From: Clavaria fumosa
Lineage: Eukaryota > Basidiomycota > Agaricomycetes > Agaricales > Clavariaceae
Direction: 5' to 3'
Assembly: GCA_951802425.1 (NCBI GenBank)
Contig: OX637806.1
Location: 372,001 to 436,000 of the forward strand
Length of the DNA: 64,000 bases
Shown here: positions 45,625-56,004 of the stretch, piece after piece
How the letters are laid out: each line of letters starts with the position of its first letter
Position numbering within the stretch: the first letter of the stretch is position 1
Position numbers and translations under genes: made by a program
The notes under the pieces: model-generated
The model's input: the letters and a program-made list of their open reading frames with translations, nothing else
Databases searched by the model: none
What the model was told of the DNA's origin: nothing

Positions 45625-46290
45625 GTGGTCACAGTGTGACTGTCACACCTGGGATCCTGGGCACAGCCACAAAATGATATAATCCCAAGGTGAGATGACA
45701 GACTCACATGCACAACTTCTACAATGCACAACTTCTACAATGCAAGAATATCTGAGCAATACTAATATGCAGAGTTGGTCACAGTGTGACTGTCACACCT
45801 GGGATCCCGGGCACAGCCACAAAATGATATAATCCCAAGGTGAGATGACAGACTCACATGCACAACTTCTACAATGCAAGGATATCTGAACAATACTAAT
45901 ATGCAGAGTTGGTCACAGTGTGACTGTCACACCTGGGATCCCGGGCACAGCCACAGAGTGATATAATCCCAAGGTGTGATAACAGACTCACATGCACAAC
46001 TTCTGCATTGCAAGGATATCTGAACAATACTAATATGCAGAGTTGGTCACAGTGTGACTGTCACACCCGGGATCCCGGGCACAGCCACAAAATGATATAA
46101 TCCCAAGGTGAGATAACAGACTCACATGCACAACTTCTACAATGCAAGGATATCTGAACAATACTAATATGCAGAGTTGGTCACAGTGTGACTGTCACAC
46201 CCGGGATCCCAGGCACAGCCACAGAATGATATAATCACAAGGTGTGATAACAGACTCACATGCACAACTTCTACATTGCAAGAATATTTG
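45625..46290 (-). repeat. 134-bp tandem repeats, right arm
   Basis: Mirror image of 38330-39012, including the short internal duplication in the innermost unit. Confidence 0.9.
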
Positions 46291-46935
46291 AACAATAACA
46301 ATACATTCTCCTTTAGAACACATATTCAAAGTGGATTTGAATACTCTTCAGAAAGGATATTAAGGCCCATCCTTTTCCAAAGAATATTCTGACTCAGTTG
46401 ACAACCACATTTCACTCTAGTTTATAATGGCTCCATTGCATATTTGATTGGTACATTTGCTTCTACCCTTTGAAGACCTATTGGAAGGCATATTGGTTTT
46501 CATCTCACCCAACTATGTTAAGTTGTCATGGAGGAGTCTCATATGATAAGGAGTCTCAAATGATGCAGATGACCTTGTAATTTACATGTCTATCAAATAG
46601 CACATCTGATCTTTGCTTCCTAATCTTGTGCATATGCTTTATCCCCAGCCTTTTGATCTAATTTGTCATGTAAGTGAGAGAAATGTTTGAATAGGGTGCT
46701 TCAGACCCTCTACACTGGTTCCTAAAATGAGTGTCAGCCAGCCCTTTTGAAAGGGTATCATCATTACCATGGGATCCCTGTATGCCTGGCAGGATTTTGG
46801 TATATCAAGTTGATCGGCCAAGCCTATAAAGCAATATCTCGGCCGACGATCGGCTGGGCCCATAAAAAGGGCATCAGTCAAAATCGGCTGGGCCTTTTGG
46901 ATAGGGGGTGGGTGTGCTGAAGGGGGTGTCTGATG

Positions 46936-47192
46936 ATGGCTAAGAACTCCTTGTCATATGTCGCATAATTCATCTCCGCCGGGGAGAAGGTCTTCGAAAT
47001 GAAGTCTATCGGTCGCCAGACGCCGTCGGGTTGCTGCTGTGATAGTACTCCTCCGGTGGCGTAATTACTCGCGTCCACTTCCATTTTCCACTTGCCTTCA
47101 TCTTGTGGGATCGCCAGCACTACATCGCTTTGCAGTATATCTATCAGGCGCCTCCAGGCACGTTCTTGTCGGTCCGTCCAGACATATGGCGT
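46936..47192 (-). pseudogene. gypsy-A pol, part 2: end of RT / start of RNase H
   Basis: Minus strand: PYVWTDRQERAWRRLIDILQ, KMEVDASNYATGGVLSQQQ (RNase H catalytic D) and AEMNYATYDKEFLAIIR. It joins part 1 in frame when gypsy-B is removed and part 3 in frame when the palindrome is removed. Confidence 0.92.
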
Positions 47193-48110
47193 TGTAAGGA
47201 CCATATGCGATCTAAACACGGAAACATGACAGATACCGACTATCCGGATGTTTTGCGATCCAAAGAAATTACGTGCGATACGAACCGATAACGATCCGAC
47301 ACCGTCCGATAACGACCGATAGCATCCGATACATGTCCGATGTCGGACACTTCGGTCTTCAATCCCCCGTGACGATCACAGCCCACCGCTCTCACACACC
47401 GCCCACGCCTCTCTATTTCACCTCTCCAGCACGGTCAGCGCTCGACATACACACTATTCCATTCCCATTCCTTTATTTCATATACCATGCTGTAAATTTC
47501 ATATTATGATCCCTTTCAACCATTCAATCGTTTAAACGTTTCAAACCCTTTGCAGTACCTTGTCCATTGTTCTTAGTACCCCTTTGCTGTACCAGCCCCA
47601 CTTTCCTTCAGTTTATGAGCGGTCCGGACATTTGCTAGTTATCGGACATTTCATTCCTCCGAGCTACTCATTTCCCTTGTGATATAACTCCTTCATGTAA
47701 CCCTTCACGCGACATGGCGCTGTTCCATGTGTTTTCCGGACATTTCCGTACATTCCAATTTGCTGTACTTACAGAACTGTACTTAAGTACACTCCGGACC
47801 TCTCTGAAATACAGCTTTCTGAACCCCTTCTCTCTGTTAGAAACCTCACCTAAGCTCACCCGTCGTCGCAACCTTCGATCCGCTGGCCTCCGTCGTTGCC
47901 GGCCCTTCGTCTTATCGCACCATCCTTATCGGATTTTATCGGACACATAGCAGAATATCCCGGACACCGTATATTTCTATTTCTCACATATTTTGAATTC
48001 ATACTCCACATCCTCAAGGGTGTTTGGTGAATCTCTAACGCCTTACAGGAACCCCTGAAGGACTTGACTGTAATCAAGCAGTTGCAGCAAGAACCGTAAT
48101 ACCCACTACA
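47193..48110 (+). repeat. gypsy-B 5' LTR
   Basis: TGTAAGGACC...CCCACTACA. Near its end, GTGAATCTCTAACGCCTTACAG resembles an intron branch point and acceptor. Confidence 0.95.
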
Positions 48111-48499
48111 ATTCTGGAGCCCACCGCGAGGGGTTCAACAAGACGTCTTCACTACCACCCTCAAGGATTCCCAGAGGCTCATCCGCTCCTCAGCCTCGAC
48201 GCTCCGAACGCCTGAGAAGTCGAAACCCGAATCCGATCACAGAACCACCGCCCTCCGAACCCCCCGGAGAAGTAATTGAAACTTCCCACCTTCTTCCATC
48301 GGACATTCCCAGTATCTCATCCATTGTCTACTCCCACACGAGTTTCACCACTCCGGATCCCTCACTACCACAGACCTTCGAACAACCACACTCACCGCTT
48401 ACACCACTTCCCCTTGAACCAGACATCCTTCATTTCCCGCCCGAAACACCTCAGAATTCACCAGACGAAGTTCACTCACCGCCCCACGCACCAATACAA
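48111..48499 (+). other. gypsy-B leader, open in the gag frame without ATG
   Basis: The frame of gag stays open through all 389 leader bases and into the LTR (SGAHREGFNKTSSLPPSR, then Pro/Ser-rich) but has no ATG before 48500. With the acceptor-like signal at the LTR end, translation may begin on a spliced upstream exon, or the leader may simply lack stops by chance. Confidence 0.45.
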
Positions 48500-50497
48500 A
48501 TGGCCAACCAACCGAGATATCCGCTCCGTGGCGCCCACGGGGCCCCTGCCTTTGACGGAGTACCGACACACCTCAACCGGTACTTCGAGGACATCGACAT
48601 CGTGCTCACCGGCGTCAACCCGGACGTTCCAGAACCCGATTTAATTCGGTACGCCAAGCACTATCTCGACACCGATACGTGTCTCCTCTGGGAGACTCTT
48701 TCACCTGACCCGGACCCGGTATGGACGTGGGATACCTTCAAAGCGGCCGTCCGACGACTTTATCCAGGATCTGATGGAGGTCGCTTATTTTCCGTCGCCG
48801 ACCTGGACCGTTTCATATCGGACTCGGCCCAAAAGGGAGTTTACACGCGCGCAGAACACGGAGAATACTATCGGGACTTTCTCCGGATCACCTCGCACTT
48901 GATCACATCACAGCGTATGTCCACAAATGACAGGAACCGACTTTACATCCTCGGATTTGGGGATCATACAAGGCGTCGGATCGAAAGCCGACTCGCTATC
49001 ATACTACCAAACCACCATCCGGAGGATCCTTACCCCATGAATGAAGTACATGGTGCAGCTGAATTTCTTCTCTCCTCGACGTCCCCCCACTCTGCGACAA
49101 CCGATCAACTTTCCGGACCCGTCCGTCTCGCATCTTCAGCCCCCGGGAGAGAAACGAAACCGGTAGTCAAGAAGGAAGAATTTGATATGTCCGCAGCCTG
49201 GGCAACATTCGCTTCCACAATGGCTCGCCTGGAATCGATTTTGACAGCCCAATCTCTCGAACCGGCAAGACACTCCGCTCCCCGGACAACGAACTCTCCC
49301 GCAGGCCGGACGTGTAATTTCTGTTCGGAAATAGGTCATTTTGTTAGTGCCTGTCCGAAGGCCCTCGAATACATTAAGTCCGGCAAATGTATACGGAACA
49401 CAGAAGGCAGGATTTGTCTCCCCTCCGGACGATATTTGCCAGGCACTATCTCAGGGAACAACCTATCCGAGCGCTTCGACAAGTACTACGCTACATACCA
49501 ATCCCAGAACACGCAACCGGCGACAACCGCGGTATTTGAAGCACAGCCGATCGGACAATCCGCTCACCCCCCGGACATGGAAGACGATTCGGACGAGGAA
49601 GATGACGAGAATACCGTGTTGGAAAACATGGTCCGCACCTTTGCAAACGATGTCGCGAAGAAAGTAGACAAGGGCAAAAGGAAAGCACCCACACCCAGGA
49701 ATACCGATCCTCAGCCATCTAGGTTACCGCCCCCACCCGCCGTTGTTATTACGCCGCCTCAGGTCACTCGTCCATCAAAGCCGGAGAAAATCGAACGACC
49801 CGACGTCCAGTACCATTACCAAGCTCCGATCGAAAATCCGGTAACCGTTCAACAAGTATTCGATCGCGCACTCGACATGCCAGTCCGCGTCACACCTCGC
49901 GAACTACTCGCCATTTCCGGAGACATCCGCAAAAAGATGAAGGATGTGGTTACCGCTCGTCGCGTTCCGGTCACCGCGTCCGTCGTACAGGATACGCTCT
50001 ATACAAACATTACGGTCCCGGACACCTCCGATCTTGTTGTCGCCGTCGACGCTGCTCCGCTCTGCATCGTAGAAGGGATATTGGACAACCGGATCGCCGC
50101 GGAGTGCCTGCTCGACCAAGGCAGCTCAATCGTGGCAATGCAAAGAGACGTTTGGGAGAAACTCGGCAACCCACTACACTCCGAGAACGTTATTCACATG
50201 GAATCCTCTCATGGCACCATCGCTCCGACCCTCGGACTCATCAAGAATTTCCCCCTACAGATCGGTCCGTGCACATTCCATGTTCAAATGCAAGTAGCAG
50301 ACACGTTGCCCTGCGAGGTTCTTGTCGGACGACCGTTTTTCATGTTAACCGGATCCCAAACGATTGACCATCCCCACGGGGCCCAGGACCTTATTCTCAA
50401 CGATCCAAACACCGGAGAAAGAATCATAGTGCCAACGAAGGAGCGAATCCCGATCCGCAAATCCTTGAAGAACAAGAAACCGCATCCGGATTTTTGA
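48500..50497 (+). CDS. gag: gypsy-B Gag-protease
   Basis: 665 codons, start at the first in-frame ATG (MANQPRYPLRGAHGAPAF). The capsid-like region is roughly residues 20-190; a zinc knuckle C-x2-C-x4-H-x4-C (CNFCSEIGHFVSACP) lies at about residue 272. An acidic linker (DDSDEEDDENT) and proline-rich stretch follow, then a retropepsin-like domain with AECLLDQGSSIVAM at about residue 533, where DQGS replaces the usual D(S/T)G. It ends TTT TGA at 50492-50497, just where pol is open in the -1 frame. Builds the particle and cleaves the polyprotein. Confidence 0.93.
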   Translation: MANQPRYPLRGAHGAPAFDGVPTHLNRYFEDIDIVLTGVNPDVPEPDLIRYAKHYLDTDTCLLWETLSPDPDPVWTWDTFKAAVRRLYPGSDGGRLFSVADLDRFISDSAQKGVYTRAEHGEYYRDFLRITSHLITSQRMSTNDRNRLYILGFGDHTRRRIESRLAIILPNHHPEDPYPMNEVHGAAEFLLSSTSPHSATTDQLSGPVRLASSAPGRETKPVVKKEEFDMSAAWATFASTMARLESILTAQSLEPARHSAPRTTNSPAGRTCNFCSEIGHFVSACPKALEYIKSGKCIRNTEGRICLPSGRYLPGTISGNNLSERFDKYYATYQSQNTQPATTAVFEAQPIGQSAHPPDMEDDSDEEDDENTVLENMVRTFANDVAKKVDKGKRKAPTPRNTDPQPSRLPPPPAVVITPPQVTRPSKPEKIERPDVQYHYQAPIENPVTVQQVFDRALDMPVRVTPRELLAISGDIRKKMKDVVTARRVPVTASVVQDTLYTNITVPDTSDLVVAVDAAPLCIVEGILDNRIAAECLLDQGSSIVAMQRDVWEKLGNPLHSENVIHMESSHGTIAPTLGLIKNFPLQIGPCTFHVQMQVADTLPCEVLVGRPFFMLTGSQTIDHPHGAQDLILNDPNTGERIIVPTKERIPIRKSLKNKKPHPDF

Positions 50498-53400
50498 GAG
50501 CTGGAGCCTCGAATGTCCGCAAACCAACGGACTTACCTCCGATCAATGCGGACACGGAAGCTATACCCAGATACGAGACTCCAGCCATTTTTCCTACTTC
50601 CGTTCACGTTCCCTTATCGTTTTCCCTTATAAACCCAGTCTCTCTCGACCCCTTCCCCTGTATCAGTATCTCGGACGTTTCTCTCGATTCCGCTGATTCC
50701 CCAGTCGCTATCGGACGTGAACCGTCGCGTCCAAATGTTGCAACCCCCTTGTACAACAAAACCCCCGAAATAAATTCCCTGTCTACGGACGCCGTTCTTC
50801 CAGTTTACTTGGGAAAGAAATATAAGAAAGTCGCGAATCGCGTCAATCCGATCAAAGCGACAGTACCCAAAGAATTCCGGATTGTCCGACGCCGACACCC
50901 GGACCCCCTAGCCGATATGCCAACTCTTCCGACCCATCCCCCCGATTTCACCCCCGGTCTTCGATACACTCAAAACCGGAAAGACACGCACAACGCCAAC
51001 CCCACCGGATTCTTATGGCCGGAGGAAGAAAAACTCGTTCACCATCTTATTAAAGCCCAGGAAGACGCCTTCGCTTGGAAAGAGACCGAAAAAGGACGAT
51101 TCGACGCAAAATACTTCGATCCGATTATTATCCCGACAGTCGAACATATCCCTTGGATCTTCAAAAATATACCGATTCCCCCCGGTATTTACGACGAAGT
51201 TCTCAAAGTAATCCGGGAAAAGATCGCAGCCGGCGTTTATGAAGAATCCAACTCTTCTTATCGGTCCCAGTGGTTTTGCGTGTTAAAGAAAGACGGAAAG
51301 TCTCTCCGACTCGTGCACAACCTCCAGCCGCTTAACAAAATCACTATCGGCGATTCCGCGGTCCCCCCGATAATGGAGGTTTTTGCGGAATCATTCGCCG
51401 GACGCGGATGTTACGGATCACTCGACCTTTTCGTCTCCTTCGATCAGCGGTCTCTGGACGAACGAAGCCGAGACCTCACCACGTTTCAAACCCCTCTCGG
51501 AGCAAAACGGCTCACCTGCGTCCCCATGGGATACACCAACGCGACGCAGATTATGCATGGAGACGTCACGCATGTTCTACAAGATGAAATTCCGCACGTA
51601 ACCATCCCATTCGTAGACGATGTAGCGATCAAGGGCCCGGAAACCCGATACGAGCTTCCGGACGGCACCTACGAGACGATCCCTGAGAATCCGCAAATAC
51701 GACGATTTGTTTGGGAGCATTTAAATAACGTCAACCGGGTGCTCCAACGAATCAAGAAAGTCGGAGGAACCTTTAACGGCAAGAAAACGACAATTTGCGT
51801 TCCCGAAGCAGTCGTTACCGGACATACGTGCACATACGAAGGACGAGTTCCGGATGCCTCCAACGTTCAGCGTATCCGGGACTGGCCTCCTTGCAAAACC
51901 CTGACCGATGTCCGATCATTTTTAGGGGTTTGCGGACTACTCCGGATATTCATTAAAAACTACGCCGTACTTGCCCGACCTCTTGTCAGTCTAACTCGCA
52001 AGGACGTGCCATTCAGATTCGAAAAAGAAGAACAAAACTCGATGGACCGACTCAAACACGCGATTCTGAACTCATCCGCCATCCGACCAATCGACTACCG
52101 CTCCGGACAACCCGTAATCCTCGCCGTCGACTCATCAAATATCGCCGTTGGTTTCGCACTCTTCCAAATTGGAGAAGATGGAATACGATATCCCTCCCGC
52201 TTTGGCTCCATTACCTGGAACGAACGCGAGGCCCGATACTCACAAGCAAAAATCGAATTATACGGACTCTTCCGCGCACTTCGGTCGTACCGGATTTACC
52301 TTATAGGCCTTCCGAAATTTACTGTCGAAATGGACGCGAAGTTCATTAAGGGTATGCTAAACAATCCGGACATTCAACCCAACGCTGCCATGAATCGATG
52401 GATTGCCGGTATACTACTCTTCGATTTCGATCTTGTTCATATTCCCGCAGATAAGCACACCGGAGCCGACGGACTATCACGCCGACGTGCCGCAGATGGT
52501 GAAGAAGATACCGAGTCTGAAGATCACGAAGAATGGATCGATCGGAGCTACGTATTCGCCATGGAACACATGAATCGAGCACCGGACGCTTCCTACACAT
52601 CCGAGACACGACTCGCCGGCATCACCCATACTCGCTTCAAAGTTTACACAGGATCGACGCTACTCAATTCGACGGTACCACCCGAGGAATCACCGACCCC
52701 GAACGAATCTTCCGCCGTCCTTATACCCCGATCCGATGCAGCAAACAAAAGAGAAGAACAGATTCGCAAAATTGAATCTTTCCTTCGAAACCCGATCCGT
52801 CCCTCCGGCATTGACGCAAACCAGTTCCAACGACTGGTCCGCTCCGCATCCGAGTTCTTCATCCTAGATGACAAATTATGGCGACGCCGACCTAACGGAT
52901 ACCACCAAGTAGTACCTCCGGACCACAAACGTCTCGCAATTATCACAGAGGCACACGATTCACTCGGCCACAAAGGCGTTTACGTTATCCGGACACGTAT
53001 TCTAAATCGGTTCTGGTGGCCGGTGCTGGATCAAGACGTAAAATGGTTTGTCAAAACTTGTCACCAATGCCAAACTCGGCAAATCCGGAAGATCTTCATT
53101 CCACCGACGGTCGCTACACCGGCCGGTCTTTTCCGTCGAGCGCACATTGATACTATGTTCCTACCAAGAGCCCGCGGTTTCCGACTTCTCGTCCACGCCC
53201 GATGCTCGTTATCCGCATATCCGGAAGCAAGACCGCTACGAAACGAGACCGCCCGACTTCTCGGAACCTTCATATTCGAAGATATACTATGCCGATGGGG
53301 AGCAGTAGAAGAGATTATCACGGATAACGGAGCCCCATTTATCAAAGCCCTCGATTTCCTTAAGAAACGGTACGGAATCCATCACATCCGTATATCCGGA

Positions 53401-54231
53401 TACAACTCCCGCGCTAACGGCGTCATCGAACGTGCCCATCGATCGGTCCGTGAGTCGTTAATCAAAGCAGCAGATGGAGACGAATCGAAATGGCCGGACG
53501 TTTTACCCTCAGTCATTTGGGCAGAACGAACCACGATCCAACGGTCCACCGGCCACTCCCCATTTTACATCGCACATGGCGTCGAACCGCTTTTCCCCTT
53601 CGACATATCCGAAGCAACATATTTAATTCCGACCGCCGACGCCCCGATGACCACTCCGGAACTGATAGCCCTTCGTGCCCGCCAACTGCAAAAACGAGAA
53701 GAAGATCTAGCAACAATCGCCGATAAAGTGCTCGCTGCCCGCAAACAATCCGTCAAGCAGTTCATCGACGCACACCGGAAGTCTATTATCGACTACGACT
53801 TCCAACCCGGATCGTTGGTATTGATCCGCAATTCGGCCGTTGAAATGGAATTAAATCGAAAAACAAAACCGCGATTCTTCGGACCGATGATCGTCGTTCG
53901 CCGAACACAATATGGCGCCTATATTCTCTCGGAACTCGACGGCGCCGTTTCCAAAATCCACTACGCAGCTTTCCGCATCATTCCCTACTATCCGAGGTCG
54001 CAAACATCGATTCCGGTCACTTCTATCATCGACCAAACGACGGAGATAAACGAGGACATCTCTCCCTATCAAATACACGAGGCGTCACCCAACTCTATCG
54101 ACAGAGAAGATGAGCAAAACCAAGCGGCTGACCTATCCGATGAATCCGATAATGAAACCACCGACGACGACACTGCAGAAACTCGTCCGCAACGCTCCGG
54201 AGCAACCCGGAACCTTCGGCCTCGCCATTAA
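50494..54231 (+). CDS. pol: gypsy-B Pol: reverse transcriptase, RNase H, integrase
   Basis: 1,245 codons in the -1 frame relative to gag, with no ATG at the junction, so a Gag-Pol fusion by frameshift is likely. RT: RLVHNLQPLNKITIGDSAVP, GSLDLFVSFDQRSLDERSRD, PMGYTNATQIMHGDV and catalytic FVDDVAIKG. RNase H: ILAVDSSNIAVGFALF and HTGADGLSRR. Integrase: zinc-binding HDSLGHKG ... CHQCQTRQ, then catalytic D (AHIDTMF), D (IITDNGAPF) and E (ANGVIERAHRS). GPY/F-type end FFGPMIVVRRTQYGAYILS; no chromodomain; acidic tail. The RT motifs fit a basidiomycete Ty3 lineage distinct from the chromoviruses. No disabling changes seen. Confidence 0.95.
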   Translation: MRAGASNVRKPTDLPPINADTEAIPRYETPAIFPTSVHVPLSFSLINPVSLDPFPCISISDVSLDSADSPVAIGREPSRPNVATPLYNKTPEINSLSTDAVLPVYLGKKYKKVANRVNPIKATVPKEFRIVRRRHPDPLADMPTLPTHPPDFTPGLRYTQNRKDTHNANPTGFLWPEEEKLVHHLIKAQEDAFAWKETEKGRFDAKYFDPIIIPTVEHIPWIFKNIPIPPGIYDEVLKVIREKIAAGVYEESNSSYRSQWFCVLKKDGKSLRLVHNLQPLNKITIGDSAVPPIMEVFAESFAGRGCYGSLDLFVSFDQRSLDERSRDLTTFQTPLGAKRLTCVPMGYTNATQIMHGDVTHVLQDEIPHVTIPFVDDVAIKGPETRYELPDGTYETIPENPQIRRFVWEHLNNVNRVLQRIKKVGGTFNGKKTTICVPEAVVTGHTCTYEGRVPDASNVQRIRDWPPCKTLTDVRSFLGVCGLLRIFIKNYAVLARPLVSLTRKDVPFRFEKEEQNSMDRLKHAILNSSAIRPIDYRSGQPVILAVDSSNIAVGFALFQIGEDGIRYPSRFGSITWNEREARYSQAKIELYGLFRALRSYRIYLIGLPKFTVEMDAKFIKGMLNNPDIQPNAAMNRWIAGILLFDFDLVHIPADKHTGADGLSRRRAADGEEDTESEDHEEWIDRSYVFAMEHMNRAPDASYTSETRLAGITHTRFKVYTGSTLLNSTVPPEESPTPNESSAVLIPRSDAANKREEQIRKIESFLRNPIRPSGIDANQFQRLVRSASEFFILDDKLWRRRPNGYHQVVPPDHKRLAIITEAHDSLGHKGVYVIRTRILNRFWWPVLDQDVKWFVKTCHQCQTRQIRKIFIPPTVATPAGLFRRAHIDTMFLPRARGFRLLVHARCSLSAYPEARPLRNETARLLGTFIFEDILCRWGAVEEIITDNGAPFIKALDFLKKRYGIHHIRISGYNSRANGVIERAHRSVRESLIKAADGDESKWPDVLPSVIWAERTTIQRSTGHSPFYIAHGVEPLFPFDISEATYLIPTADAPMTTPELIALRARQLQKREEDLATIADKVLAARKQSVKQFIDAHRKSIIDYDFQPGSLVLIRNSAVEMELNRKTKPRFFGPMIVVRRTQYGAYILSELDGAVSKIHYAAFRIIPYYPRSQTSIPVTSIIDQTTEINEDISPYQIHEASPNSIDREDEQNQAADLSDESDNETTDDDTAETRPQRSGATRNLRPRH

Positions 54232-54288
54232 GTATTTTTTCTCCATCATATCCTTCATTTTTCTATACTTCACATTGATTCACACCTT

Positions 54289-54290
<2 letters not shown>

Positions 54291-54326
<36 letters not shown>
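54291..54326 (+). repeat. A36 homopolymer between pol and the antisense gene
   Basis: An uninterrupted A tract of about 36 bases lies 60 bases after the pol stop. It sits between the 3' ends of pol (+) and the antisense gene (-). Confidence 0.9.
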
Positions 54327-54328
<2 letters not shown>

Positions 54329-54468
54329 GAAATTTCGGACAAGTCCAAACTTTATACCCGACGTTCTTTCAACCATTTTCTCACATTCTCACATTCCTCA
54401 CTTATCCCACACGACATACCATACCAAATAGAAAAAGAAAAACATATATAAAAACAAAAACAAAATAT

Positions 54469-56004
54469 TTACTTAGAGGACGACTCGCCAAGGAGGAGCA
54501 TCCGGAGCAGCTCCGCTCCGGCCTTCACCTGGTCCGCCCCCCTCTCCATCATCTCCAGCGCCCTATCGAGCGCCTCCCTCCCGGACACCCCTCGCGCCAC
54601 CTCCCGCTCCTTACCCTTCCGACTTGGTCCCGCCTCCGCCTTCTTCTTCTTTGCCGGCGGCTCCTCCACCAGCTCCACACTGGTATCCTCCTCAATCTCG
54701 TCCTCCTCCTCCGGCGTCGTCTCCTCGCGAACCGGTACCCGCGTCGCACCTCGCCTCGGCCTCTTACTTCCGCTCGCTCCCGCCGCCTTCGGACCTGTTC
54801 CGATACGTTAGCAAATGCGGACCCGATACCTTCTCGACATACCTTCCGTTCCGGACACCGCCGCTCTCTCTGTTTTCGCTCCTGAAACACACCTATCATT
54901 TGTCTCATCATGAAAAATAAAAAGAATACCACTTACCTCGCACAGCCGACAGACTGCACGATACCTTATACGTCCGGCACCACCGGCACGCTATCCCCTC
55001 CACTCCGTAGCACGCCCGCCACTTCCGGGTGCACTCCTTGCACCCCGGAACGTGCTCCTAATCATTATATCAGACGTCGAAAAAGCCTCACATATCTTAA
55101 TTAACCACTCACCTTATCTCCAGGCTGCCGCGCAGCCCGGGACTCTATGTCGCTCTTCGCCCCGCCTCTCCTCCCTCGCCCTCGCTCCGCTGCCTTCCGC
55201 CTCGCGATCTCCACCCACACCGGAGTCGCCATCATCCGCGCACCGTCCCGGTGCACGAACATCGGCTCCTCCACCGACTGCTCGCCTCCCCCGGCCACCG
55301 CACTCACCGCCGCCGCCTCGATAACACCGACGGGCGTCACCCCGTCGGTTCCCCACACGGTCCGATGACCGTCCGGATCCTCCCCTGCCGCCACCTCGTC
55401 CACACGCAGCTCTCCGGCGTCCGGTGATATCGTCGTCGTTGTTACCGCCGCTGCACCGGACTCCGCCGCTCCCGTCGTCGTCGTTGTTGCCGCCGCCGCC
55501 GCCTCGCCCTCGTCGTCGCTGTCACTTACGACAATTAAGCGCGCCCGGGCAAGGCGCGCCCTCTTCTCGGCAGCCCGCCTCTCCTCCGCCTCCGCCTCTG
55601 CTGCGGCCCGCTCAGTAGCCGCCCTCTCCTCGCTCGTGCGCTGTTTCTCGGCCTCGACCTCCTCCCGCCTTCTCGTCCGCTCAGCGGACCACTCGTCCCC
55701 GCGGAGCTTCCGCCACTTCTTGAGCCTTCGCGCGACCCGGACGAGTCCCTCGTCCACCTCCACGTCGTCGTCGATCGCTGCCACATATCCGGCAAGAAAA
55801 TCGTCCTAAAAACGTTGTCAGTGCGATACAAAAAAGTACGAAAGATTCTCGTTCACGCACCGCGTCACCCGCATACGTCCCCACCCACTCCGCGCACTCT
55901 CCATCCTGCCCCCGATCCGGCAACTCCTCGCCCGGCGCCATGGCCTGCGCCTCGGTCATCGCCTGGACTGCGTTTCGAAAGATTGAAGAATCGAAGTTTT
56001 CCAT
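54469..56004 (-). CDS. Antisense spliced gene carried by gypsy-B, Cys-rich putative DNA-binding protein
   Basis: Five exons, minus strand: 55861-56004, 55113-55805, 54937-55057, 54843-54881, 54469-54794. They total 1,323 bases, exactly 441 codons with stop, and all introns are 47-56 bases with GT-AG ends. Start MENFDSSIFRNAVQAMTEAQ. Exon 2 has a charged, probably coiled-coil region (RRREEVEAEKQRTSEERAAT) and Ala/Thr-rich linkers. Exon 3 encodes a cysteine cluster (CKECTRKWRACYGVEGIACR then WCRTYKVSCS) resembling fungal Zn-cluster DNA-binding regions. Exon 5 has a basic, NLS-like stretch (GSKRPRRG; PPAKKKKAE) and a helical end. Transcription would start close to the 3' LTR and run against pol. 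A nuclear, DNA-binding role is inference. Frame conservation across four introns argues strongly that it is a real gene. Confidence 0.85.

Larger units (their letters stand above)
37706..46928. mobile_element. 9.2-kb palindromic (foldback) element with 7-bp target duplication
   Basis: The sequence from 37706 (CACCCCCTTCAGCACACCC) to 46928 (complement) is an inverted repeat: left arm 37706-42478, spacer of 83 bases 42479-42561, right arm 42562-46928. Outside a length-variable minisatellite I found only scattered single-base differences. TCTGATG stands on both sides (37699-37705; 46929-46935). Deleting the element and one copy restores the gypsy-A frame as FLAIIRGLEEWLHYL. No transposase, integrase or other known protein is encoded in either arm, so it must be moved by another element's enzyme. 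The 7-bp duplication does not settle the superfamily. Confidence 0.93.
42562..46928 (-). repeat. Right arm of the palindrome (4.37 kb)
   Basis: Reverse complement of the left arm, about 400 bases shorter because its minisatellite (43420-44440) is contracted. It retains (CCCTAA)3 at 45173-45190 and the 134-bp repeats at about 45625-46290. Confidence 0.9.

Noticed and set aside
37706..46928. Palindrome as an assembly artefact
   Set aside because: Direct 7-bp duplications at both edges, an asymmetric centre, arm differences and exact restoration of the interrupted frame argue for a real insertion, although long reads should confirm it.
47273..47950. Small ORFs repeated identically at 56242-56919
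   Set aside because: They lie within the two gypsy-B LTRs; identity reflects LTR duplication, not gene duplication.
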